Of a DNA stretch of 64,000 nt, positions 41,755-49,015 are shown one piece after another. This DNA comes from Candidatus Hydrogenedentota bacterium (GTDB lineage: Bacteria > Hydrogenedentota > Hydrogenedentia > Hydrogenedentales > JAEUWI01). Within the stretch, counting starts at the first letter, position 1, and each line of letters opens with the position of its first letter. Under the pieces are notes generated by a model. It did not search any database. It was not told the origin of the DNA and was given only the letters and a program-made list of their open reading frames with translations. Where the stretch lies: NCBI GenBank assembly GCA_016791475.1, contig JAEUWI010000039.1, forward strand, positions 1-64,000. Direction: 5' to 3'. A program made the position numbers and the translations under genes.

Positions 41755-42684
41755 ATGCCCAGCGACGCCCCCCTGCTTTCGGTTGTAATCCCGGTCTTCA
41801 ACGAGGTGGGGACGCTGGAAGAGCTTTTTCGACGACTGACCGATACGCTCTCACGCCAGCCGGGCGGATATGAGATCATCGCCGTGGACGATGGCAGCAC
41901 GGACGGCAGCCGCCAGGCCTTGCGGGACTGGCATAGCCGGGATCCGCGCATTCGGGTGGTGTTTCTCTCCCGGAATTTTGGCCAGAGTCCCGCGCTTTAC
42001 GCGGGCTTTTCGCGGGCTCGGGGACAATACGTCGCGATGATGGACGCGGACCTGCAGAATTACCCGGAAGACATTCCCCGCCTCGTCGCGAAACTGGAAG
42101 AGGGCTACGACATGGTGAGCGGGTGGCGGGCCAATCGCAAGGACAGCTTTTTCCGCACCGGAGCTTCGAAGCTGCTGAATCGCTACATAAACTCCGTAAC
42201 GCGGGTTGCGCTCAATGATTACGGGTGCGCCCTGAAGGCCTTTCGTCGGGAACTGGTGGATCACATGCTTTCGCTGACCCATCGGTGCCGATATCTGCCC
42301 GTCGACGCGGCGGCGCTCGGCGGTCGCGTGGCCGAGATCGAAGTGCGGCACGACCAGCGCGGCCACGGGGAGAGCAAGTATGGTCTGCTCAAGCTTGTCC
42401 GAACGGCCTTCGACCTGATAACAAGTATCACGGCGGCCCCGCTCCAGTTTATCGGTCTCCTGGGCTGGTTTTTTGCCCTTATCGGCTTCTGCATGAGCCT
42501 GCGCGTGGCCTATGTCCGTGTGACCGTGGGTGACTTGGAGCATATGGCGACGGTGGTGGCAATATTCTTCTTTCTTTCCGGTTGCCAGATGGTTGCCACG
42601 GGTGTGATGTGCGAGTATATCAGCCGGATCTATATCGAAGTGCAGGCCAAGCCCTATTTTGTCATCCAGGAGGAGCTGGAGTGA
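41755..42684 (+). CDS. Family 2 glycosyltransferase, polyprenyl-phosphate sugar type
   Basis: 309 aa; AGGA precedes the ATG. A GT-A domain with SVVIPVFNEVGTLEELFRRL, EIIAVDDGSTDGS (nucleotide binding) and MMDADLQNYPEDIP (DxD-like metal motif), followed by two C-terminal membrane helices (about 235-290), the form of DPM1/ArnC/GtrB-like enzymes. These move a sugar from a nucleotide sugar to undecaprenyl phosphate at the inner membrane. The next gene begins within its stop codon (TGATG), so the two are translated together. Confidence 0.92.
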   Translation: MPSDAPLLSVVIPVFNEVGTLEELFRRLTDTLSRQPGGYEIIAVDDGSTDGSRQALRDWHSRDPRIRVVFLSRNFGQSPALYAGFSRARGQYVAMMDADLQNYPEDIPRLVAKLEEGYDMVSGWRANRKDSFFRTGASKLLNRYINSVTRVALNDYGCALKAFRRELVDHMLSLTHRCRYLPVDAAALGGRVAEIEVRHDQRGHGESKYGLLKLVRTAFDLITSITAAPLQFIGLLGWFFALIGFCMSLRVAYVRVTVGDLEHMATVVAIFFFLSGCQMVATGVMCEYISRIYIEVQAKPYFVIQEELE

Positions 42685-43751
42685 TGGCGGGGCGTCCCCT
42701 GACCGTGCTGGTGCTTGCCGTGGGGGGCAATGTGAGTCAGGGCATCCTGAAGGCGCTGGCCCGATCCCGTCGCGCTTATCGCATTATCGGCGCGGATATC
42801 AGCGCCCACCAGATGGGGCTCTTCACGGTGGATCGGGCCTTCGTTTCTCCCTGGGCCAATGCCCCGGAATTCCTGCCGTGGCTGCTGGAGACCTGCCGCC
42901 GTGAATCGGTGGACGCGGTTCTGAGCGGCGCGGAAGCCGTGCTGACGGTGCTGGCGCATCACCGGGATGCCATAGAGCGGGATACGGGCGCGGTATGTCT
43001 CGTCAGCGACCTCGGAACTATGGAAATCGGCGACGATAAATTGAGAACCTGCGAATGGCTGGAGGCCCTTGGTCTCCCCCATCCCGCCTTCGCCCGCGCG
43101 GATGCGCCTGAGGATGCGAGGCGCCTGGTGGAGAGGTCCGGTTATCCTCTTGTGGCGAAGCCTCGACGAGGCGGCGGCTCGCGGGGACTGTTCCTCGTGG
43201 AAAGCGACGACGACCTCGCCTATGCCTGTCGCAAGGCCGACTATCTGCTCCAGGCGCGGGTGGGAACAGACGCCGATGAATATACGGTGGGCTGTTTCAT
43301 GGGGCGCGACGGTGTGCTCGCTCCCAGTTGCTGCATGCGGCGAGAGCTGCTGGCGGGAACCACCTACCGCGCCGTGATCGGGGCCTTCGACGACGTTCGC
43401 CGCGCGGCGGAAGAGATCGTGTCGGCCCTTCGGCCCAGGGGCCCATGCAATGTTCAGTTGCGGATGACCGAGCATGGTCCGGTGTGCTTCGAAATTAATC
43501 CCCGTTTTTCAGGCAGTGCGCCCATCCGGGCCCACTTCGGCTACAACGAGGCGGAAGCGGCGCTGGAGCATTTTGTGTGTGGGTTGCCTGTTGCATTGCC
43601 GCTCGTGACCGAAGGGATAGGGCTGCGCTACTGGAACGAGCTGTATCCCGATCCGGGCGCGGTGGCGGCGTTGGAGACCGAAGGGGAATTGCCTCACGCG
43701 TCCGAGCACGATCATGTGATCGAAGACTGGGGTTCGGGGCGGAACGCGTAG
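42684..43751 (+). CDS. ATP-grasp ligase-like protein
   Basis: 355 aa from ATG 42684, which shares one base with the preceding stop (TGATG), so translation is coupled. The N-terminal part has LTVLVLAVGGNVSQGILKAL, a pre-ATP-grasp fold. The ATP-grasp domain shows YPLVAKPRRGGGSRGLFLV (the ATP-binding lysine and Gly loop), CNVQLRMTEHGPVCFEINPRFSGS (Mg ligands Glu, Asn) and conserved GYN. It resembles the carbamoyl-phosphate-synthase-large-chain-like proteins found in sugar and surface-polymer operons. It probably joins an amino acid or carboxylate to another compound; the linkage with a GT2 suggests modification of a glycolipid or surface glycan. Confidence 0.88.
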   Translation: MAGRPLTVLVLAVGGNVSQGILKALARSRRAYRIIGADISAHQMGLFTVDRAFVSPWANAPEFLPWLLETCRRESVDAVLSGAEAVLTVLAHHRDAIERDTGAVCLVSDLGTMEIGDDKLRTCEWLEALGLPHPAFARADAPEDARRLVERSGYPLVAKPRRGGGSRGLFLVESDDDLAYACRKADYLLQARVGTDADEYTVGCFMGRDGVLAPSCCMRRELLAGTTYRAVIGAFDDVRRAAEEIVSALRPRGPCNVQLRMTEHGPVCFEINPRFSGSAPIRAHFGYNEAEAALEHFVCGLPVALPLVTEGIGLRYWNELYPDPGAVAALETEGELPHASEHDHVIEDWGSGRNA

Positions 43752-43816
43752 CACCGAATCTGTCTGCAAGGAAAAGTCCAACAGCGCGATGGTATTGCCT
43801 GATCCGGCGAATCCCT

Positions 43817-44992
43817 TCACTCCGCTGGCGACTTGCCCGGCACCATGAGAAGATTCATTTCCCGCCCGATGACATTCTGTACCTCCACAGTGCAGTTTTC
43901 ATAGCTGTGACTGGTGATCTTGTCCACGATATAGGCCATGGGGCCCTCGTAGCCCACCCGCAGGCGGGCAAGTCGTTCGGAGAAAAAGGATTCTTCTATG
44001 GAGTTGACGGTGGTGTCCTGATCCAGCAGGCCCATGAATGCCTCCACGCGGCTGCGCGTCCCTGGGTTATGCAGCGTGATCAGGACCTCGTCCCGTTTCT
44101 GGGTGCTCAAGACCGAAAGCACGGTGGCCACGGTAATGTCGCCCAGCATCTTCTGAGCGGAATCCCTGATGGCCTCCTCCTGGCAGGCTACGGGGTCGTT
44201 TCCGGTGATGGCCGCGGAGCGCGCAAAGGCATCCAGGAGATCGCCGTCGCTGCCCCGGAAGATGCGCGCATCCAGCGTAACCCGTGTCTTGGCCGTGCCG
44301 GCATTGTCCAGGTCGGGTCCCCGTTCGGTGGAAATGATGCCCAGCACGACGGCATCGGCCAGGGACTCCTTGGCGTAGGAGGCGGCCTTCTCCAGATCGC
44401 CCGTGAGGGCGGCTCTCAGGTGCTCGGGTGTAAACTGGGCGGCGGTCTCGAGGTGGTTGCTGGGTACCAGCCCCAGGTTCTTGAGTCCTTCGGCGAGGGT
44501 CGTCTCCGCCAGCCCCGGTTCTTCCAGGTACAGCTCCCCCTTTTCATCCTCGAGGGCGACAAGGCAGGTTACGCGGGGCGGGGTGGCCAGGCGGGGCAGC
44601 ATGAGGGTGGCGAGGTCGTGCTCCACGGCCTGAATGTCAACATAGGCGTCGATTTCCACGCGGGTCTGACCGCTGTCGGAGTCGAGGTGGAGCTCGACGA
44701 CCCGGGTGATATATTTGTCCGCATTGCGAACCATGCTGCGGAAGGGGCGCAAATCTCCCGAGGCGATCTTGGTCTTGAGAATTTCCCAGATGACGTCTTC
44801 GCGGGCGTCTTGAACGGCGGCGTGGCGCGCGGCGAAGCCGGTCCCCTCGGCGTTTCCGAGCATGCGTAGAACGAGTTCGCCATCGGCGGGCGCCGCGCGG
44901 GCCACAAGAAAAATGCTACTGGCGGTGAGTACCGCCAGCAGCATTGCCGAAAGTTGCCTGATTCGCTGTTGTGCCCCGGGTCCCCGCTTCAT
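43817..44992 (-). CDS. Secreted or periplasmic protein of unknown function (bactofilin operon)
   Basis: 391 aa from ATG 44992, 8 nt after the stop of the zinc-peptidase gene. A hydrophobic N-terminal segment (SAMLLAVLTASSIFLVARA) suggests export with a signal peptide or anchor. The region FAARHAAVQDAREDVIWEIL recalls the N-terminal fold of FlgT/LPP20-like secreted proteins, and the last third (IEESFFSERLARLRVGYEGPMAYIVDKI) matches the C-terminal repeats of such families loosely. I would not name it. Last gene of a four-gene operon with ATPase, bactofilin and peptidase. Confidence 0.75.
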   Translation of the reverse strand: MKRGPGAQQRIRQLSAMLLAVLTASSIFLVARAAPADGELVLRMLGNAEGTGFAARHAAVQDAREDVIWEILKTKIASGDLRPFRSMVRNADKYITRVVELHLDSDSGQTRVEIDAYVDIQAVEHDLATLMLPRLATPPRVTCLVALEDEKGELYLEEPGLAETTLAEGLKNLGLVPSNHLETAAQFTPEHLRAALTGDLEKAASYAKESLADAVVLGIISTERGPDLDNAGTAKTRVTLDARIFRGSDGDLLDAFARSAAITGNDPVACQEEAIRDSAQKMLGDITVATVLSVLSTQKRDEVLITLHNPGTRSRVEAFMGLLDQDTTVNSIEESFFSERLARLRVGYEGPMAYIVDKITSHSYENCTVEVQNVIGREMNLLMVPGKSPAE

Positions 44993-45000
44993 GGGCGAAA

Positions 45001-45687
45001 TCACTCGCGATCCTGGTTGGCCATCATGACATAGTGGAGGAGCCACAGGATGGAGGTTACCGCGGCGGCCACATAGGTGAGCGCGGCGGCGTTGAGCACC
45101 TGACGCGCTCCTTTCATTTCATCGGGCAGCAGCACATTGCCATATTCCAGCGCGTGGAGGGCGCGGCTGCTGGCGTTGAACTCCACGGGGAGCGTGACCA
45201 CGGTGAAGGCGGTCGCCGCGGCGAAGAGGAATACGCCGGCCCAGAGCAGGCCGGGAAACTGCATGACGATGCCCGCCACGACGAGCCAGGGTCCAAGGCC
45301 GCTGCCGATGCTGGCCACGGGATACACGATGGAGCGCAGGTGCATGGGCGCATAGCCGTGGGCATGCTGGATCACGTGACCCACTTCATGGGCGGCGATA
45401 CCCAGGGAAGCAATGCTGTTTCCGTGATAGACCGCCTGTGAAAGCCGCACCACTTTGGCGCGGGGGTCGTAGTGATCCGTCAGTTCGCCGGGAATCACTT
45501 CAAGTTCGACATCGTTGATGTTCTCATTGCGCATCATGAGACGGGCGATATCCGCTCCCGTCATTCCGGAGCGCGTCGCGATCTGGGCATTGCGATGATA
45601 GGCGGATTTTACCCGCGCCTGCGCCCAGAGAGAGAGTGCGCCGGTGACAACCATAATTGTAATGCTGATCGGGTCAAACATCATCAT
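45001..45687 (-). CDS. Membrane neutral zinc metallopeptidase (PF04298-type)
   Basis: 228 aa; three consecutive ATG codons mark the start (45687-45679). The hydrophobic start MMMFDPISITIMVVTGALSLWAQ and two helices near residues 145-220 indicate membrane anchoring. HEVGHVIQHAHGY is the HExxH-like zinc motif with third-ligand downstream, as in the YugP-like family of membrane zinc peptidases. MMRNENINDVELEVIPGELTDHYDPRAKVVRLSQAVY precedes it, as in the family. The natural substrate is unknown. It lies 19 nt after bactofilin. Confidence 0.88.
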   Translation of the reverse strand: MMMFDPISITIMVVTGALSLWAQARVKSAYHRNAQIATRSGMTGADIARLMMRNENINDVELEVIPGELTDHYDPRAKVVRLSQAVYHGNSIASLGIAAHEVGHVIQHAHGYAPMHLRSIVYPVASIGSGLGPWLVVAGIVMQFPGLLWAGVFLFAAATAFTVVTLPVEFNASSRALHALEYGNVLLPDEMKGARQVLNAAALTYVAAAVTSILWLLHYVMMANQDRE

Positions 45688-45706
45688 AGTCGGTACTACC
45701 TACTTT

Positions 45707-46417
45707 CTACTTCTTTTGTGGTTGCTGGGTTTGCTGTTGAGAAGGCGCCCGCATCGTGCACTGGCCATTCAACGTCGCACCTTCCTCCACCATGATACTT
45801 CTCGTTCTTACATCGCCTTCGACCCGCGAGGTGGCGGCCAGGCGCAACATCCCGGGGGTCGTCACATTCCCATACACCTGGCCCGCGAGATATATTCGCT
45901 TGCCGGCGAGAACGTCGGCGTTGAGGCGACCGGTCGGTCCGAGTTCGAGATCTTCGGTGCACTCGACCTTGCCTTCAACGAGCCCTTCAATTTTGCAGGA
46001 ACCCGCCCGGATATTGCCGGAAATCAGTGCGCTCGGCCCGAGATTCAGGCGGCCTTCCACTGTTATATTCCCTTCGATGCGCCCGCCGATGTCGGTATCC
46101 GAGCTGCTCGTCAATGAACCTTCAATTATCACCCCCTCGGGGATGATCATTCGCTGTGCACTACCACTTGTCACCGTTTTGGCCCTTCGCATGGCGAGGT
46201 CATCCGCTTTTACTTCCGGAATACTCGCGGTTTCCGCAACTACGTCCCGCTGGCGATCCTGGCCGCGGCTGGTCTGTAACTTATCATTGAACCGGGAATT
46301 GAAACGCCCCAGCAAGCCCTTCTTGCCGGCGTTGCCCATCTTTTCGAAGTCGGAATCGTTGTCAAAATCCAACTCCAGGTGGGAGGCGTTCACTTCAGTG
46401 GTCTTTTCTTGTGTCAT
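45707..46417 (-). CDS. Bactofilin (polymer-forming cytoskeletal protein)
   Basis: 236 aa from ATG 46417, 2 nt after the ATPase's stop; a TTG at 46423 would overlap it by 4 nt. The N-terminus is disordered and basic, the centre a bactofilin (DUF583) right-handed beta-helix: VIIEGSLTSSSDTDIGGRIEGNITVEGRL, LVEGKVECTEDLELGPTGRLNADV, IYLAGQVYGNVTT and VEGDVRTRSIMVEEGA. Proline/Gln-rich tail. Bactofilins form filaments that set cell shape and recruit peptidoglycan enzymes. Confidence 0.95.
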   Translation of the reverse strand: MTQEKTTEVNASHLELDFDNDSDFEKMGNAGKKGLLGRFNSRFNDKLQTSRGQDRQRDVVAETASIPEVKADDLAMRRAKTVTSGSAQRMIIPEGVIIEGSLTSSSDTDIGGRIEGNITVEGRLNLGPSALISGNIRAGSCKIEGLVEGKVECTEDLELGPTGRLNADVLAGKRIYLAGQVYGNVTTPGMLRLAATSRVEGDVRTRSIMVEEGATLNGQCTMRAPSQQQTQQPQKK

Positions 46418-46419
46418 GG

Positions 46420-47361
46420 TCAAAAATATCCCAATCGGTTGGCCATATCGACGATACAGCCCGATATTTTGCGCCGGGGCTCGCCTATCACAAAGGGAAC
46501 GCCGGAGTTTATCGCGTCGGAGACGTACTTATCAAAATAGACGAAACCGAGGGTCTCGGGTTCGATACACAGGTGCTGTCGGGTGTATTTTGCCAGGATG
46601 TTGGCCGCAATTTTGGCCTCGTACGCGTTGGTGGCCTTACTGACCACCACCTTGGGCCGGAAGGCTTCCGCCAGGGCCACGAGTTCCTTGCAGAGCTGCT
46701 CTTTCACGTTCAAATCGAAGCAGTCCGCCCGGCGAATCGAGACCAGAAAATCGTTCAAAGTTTCGTTGCGCTTCAGGAGAAAGCCCACCTCCGGGCTCTG
46801 ATAGAAGCGCTCGATCCGCCGAAAAAGGGCGGCGCGCAAGAATTTAAAAGCGTTGTCGATACTCGTACGTTCCGGTGTAATGACCAGCACACCATTCGAA
46901 CTGGTCATCAAAAAAAAGTCCAGGGTATTGAGATGGGCTCCGGCATCCAGGTCCACGATAACCAGATCCGCTTCAAGCTTCTTCAACTCCCGGATCAGGG
47001 CTATTTTCTGTTGAAACCGCGGATTCGCCGCATCCATCAACCCGCTGGTTCCCGGAATCAGGCGCAGGTTGGGAAAGGGCGTATCACACACGATGTCCTT
47101 AAGTGATTTCGCTCCCTTCTGGTGGAAGAAATCGTCCAGCCGGGTATTGGAGCGAAAACCGAGCACGGTCTCAATGTTGGAACAACTCAGGTCGGCATCC
47201 ATGAGCACTACCCGCCATCCACGCCGGGCGATTTCCACGGCGGTGTTGACGGAAAAGCACGTCTTCCCCACGCCGCCCTTGCCACCCCCGACCACCAGGA
47301 TTTCCGGGGTCGCTGCGCGGGCGCGCGGTTCTTTCGCGAGATGTGATGGATCGAGTCCCAT
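46420..47361 (-). CDS. MinD/ParA-family P-loop ATPase
   Basis: 313 aa. Walker A is deviant as usual for MinD/ParA: GGGKGGVGKTCFSVNTAV. Switch I is DADLSCSNIETVLGF, and the Walker B region is DLVIVDLDAGAHLNTLDFF. No ParB or MinE partner is visible. Closest in style to the FleN/YlxH/orphan MinD group that place surface structures at a pole. It is first in a bactofilin operon, a link reported for Myxococcus bactofilins with ParA-like proteins, so it may position bactofilin filaments or the peptidase. The carboxy end lacks an obvious membrane-targeting helix. Confidence 0.9.
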   Translation of the reverse strand: MGLDPSHLAKEPRARAATPEILVVGGGKGGVGKTCFSVNTAVEIARRGWRVVLMDADLSCSNIETVLGFRSNTRLDDFFHQKGAKSLKDIVCDTPFPNLRLIPGTSGLMDAANPRFQQKIALIRELKKLEADLVIVDLDAGAHLNTLDFFLMTSSNGVLVITPERTSIDNAFKFLRAALFRRIERFYQSPEVGFLLKRNETLNDFLVSIRRADCFDLNVKEQLCKELVALAEAFRPKVVVSKATNAYEAKIAANILAKYTRQHLCIEPETLGFVYFDKYVSDAINSGVPFVIGEPRRKISGCIVDMANRLGYF

Positions 47362-47405
47362 AAGCGCCTGCGGGGCCTCTTTGTTGTATCCAGTTGATCA
47401 GGCTG

Positions 47406-47434
47406 AGTTTAGCAAATAAACAGTCCGTGGTCAA
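47406..47434 (-). promoter_or_regulatory. Predicted promoter of the ATPase-bactofilin operon
   Basis: On the minus strand TTGACC (47434-47429), a 17-nt spacer and TAAACT (47411-47406); predicted start near 47399, 38 nt before the ATG. Confidence 0.7.
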
Positions 47435-47482
47435 TGGCCGACATCTTCGCAGGATGGCGTCGTGAAAGGAAGGAAGCCCCAC

Positions 47483-48226
47483 TCAGCGGGCGCGCAGGAT
47501 ATAGAACGTATAACCGTATTCCGCCGCGTAGCGGCGAAACAGGTCGATTTCGACCTCGGTGTCATGAATGACCTGGGACATCACCGGATCGGCCTGGGCA
47601 CGGAGCGCTTCGACACGTTCCAATAGTGGTCCATAATAGAACTCCCACCAGCATGCTGTTGGCAAGCGCCGGGTCGCCAGGACTTCAAAATTAGCTTCGC
47701 GCGCGTGACGGGTGTTTGCCTGCTCGCCGGCCAGGGTGGGATAGGCCGCCGCCCAGAAGTCGCGGGCTTCTTCGGGCGGATTGTCGGAAAACCAGCTCAG
47801 TTCCGAGACTACGGCAAGTCCGCCTGGCGTCAACAGGGGCCGCCAGGCGTTCAGCGCGCCGGGAAAGGTCAGGTTGTAGGCTGCGCCTTCCGACCAGAGG
47901 AGATCCAGGGATTGTTCGGGCCAGTTCAGCGCCCCCATGTCGGCGTGGAAGGTCTGAATCATTGGGGTCAGGCCCAATTCCGCAGCGCGGGCGTCCAGGT
48001 GCTGGAGAAAAACACCGCTGAGGTCTACGGCCTTGACGGGCACGTTGAACCATTCGGCGAGGAGCAGGGTTGCGGCTCCCGCCCCACAGCCCAAGTCGGC
48101 GATCCGTGGCGCTTCGCGGAGGGTGGGCAGGGATGCCAGTATCTGGAGGGAGAACTCGCGAGAACCGGGGCCCAGTCTTTCGAGTCCCCGATGCAACTCG
48201 ATCAGGGCGGCGATTTCTTCATTCAT
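47483..48226 (-). CDS. Class I SAM-dependent methyltransferase
   Basis: 247 aa. Motif I is IADLGCGAGAATLLLAEWF, motif II includes VKAVDLSGVFLQHLD, and later FHADMGALNWPEQSLDLLWSEGAAYNL holds motifs III/IV. The length and the C-terminal segment EVEIDLFRRYAAEYGYTFYIL are usual for small-molecule methyltransferases of the UbiE/Methyltransf_11 type. The substrate is unknown. No strong ribosome-binding site. Located between two exported-protein operons. Confidence 0.85.
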   Translation of the reverse strand: MNEEIAALIELHRGLERLGPGSREFSLQILASLPTLREAPRIADLGCGAGAATLLLAEWFNVPVKAVDLSGVFLQHLDARAAELGLTPMIQTFHADMGALNWPEQSLDLLWSEGAAYNLTFPGALNAWRPLLTPGGLAVVSELSWFSDNPPEEARDFWAAAYPTLAGEQANTRHAREANFEVLATRRLPTACWWEFYYGPLLERVEALRAQADPVMSQVIHDTEVEIDLFRRYAAEYGYTFYILRAR

Positions 48227-48275
48227 GACGTGAATACCGCCCCGGACCGACCAACGCGACGCGTGTGATCGGTCA

Positions 48276-48917
48276 TCACTTTACGGTGATGGGCTCGGAA
48301 ACAATCTTGAGGTTCTCGGGCAGGGCCCCTTTGAAGTGCTTCTCCAGGGAACTTTTCTGCGGCGCACTCATGGCGGACGCGGCCTTGGGTTCCGCTGTGC
48401 CGCCGACGGCCACTTTGGTCGCCGCCTTGGAATTCCTCACGATAACCTTGGGGGATTCCACCACGGCGGCGGCGGGCGCGCCGGTGGCTTTCTTTGCCGT
48501 GCCGCCTTTCACGAGAACCTGGAGCACTCCATCGCCCTGAATGTTTGAAACCACGATGATCCGCTCGTCGGGCGCACTCTCGATGATGGAAACGTCTCCG
48601 GTGACGGTGCCGTTGAAGGGGGGCGTATGATCGAGGCGTTTCTTGGTACGGCTTTCATTGGGCAGCGTGGGCTTGGATTCGGGTGGGGGTTCCGGCACGT
48701 TGGCGGCGATCATGTCCGTCATGCTGCGCTGGGAGTAGGTCACCTGGGCGCCGTTGACGGTCTCGACCTGCGGAATATCTTCCGAATAGAGCATGACGTC
48801 TTCCGGCGCCAGCGAGATTTGCTGCATTCCGGGGTATTTAACGACCACGGCGATGGGCTCCTGGGATACTTCCAGGGCCGCCGCGAATCCCACCAGTAGA
48901 GCGAGGGCAACCGACAT
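48276..48917 (-). CDS. Secreted protein of unknown function
   Basis: 213 aa; AAAGGAAG precedes the ATG. A short signal peptide (MSVALALLVGFAAALEVSQE) is followed by a region with VVVKYPGMQQISLAPEDVMLYSEDIP and a long low-complexity linker rich in Ala, Pro, Lys and Ser (for example ESKPTLPNESRTKKR). No domain is recognised. Its promoter lies immediately upstream of the large kinase gene's 3' end, so it is transcribed by itself. Confidence 0.7.
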   Translation of the reverse strand: MSVALALLVGFAAALEVSQEPIAVVVKYPGMQQISLAPEDVMLYSEDIPQVETVNGAQVTYSQRSMTDMIAANVPEPPPESKPTLPNESRTKKRLDHTPPFNGTVTGDVSIIESAPDERIIVVSNIQGDGVLQVLVKGGTAKKATGAPAAAVVESPKVIVRNSKAATKVAVGGTAEPKAASAMSAPQKSSLEKHFKGALPENLKIVSEPITVK

Positions 48918-48960
48918 GCAAAGCTTCCTTTGTTTTGGCGATAACTGCCTTGTACTTCTC

Positions 48961-48990
48961 AGTTTACCGCAGATCGGGAGGATTTTGCAA
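48961..48990 (-). promoter_or_regulatory. Predicted promoter of the 213-aa secreted-protein gene
   Basis: On the minus strand TTGCAA (48990-48985), an 18-nt spacer and TAAACT (48966-48961). The start is predicted near 48954, 37 nt before the ATG. Confidence 0.6.
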
Positions 48991-49015
48991 AGAGATTATT
49001 GGCACTCCGCGCCGC

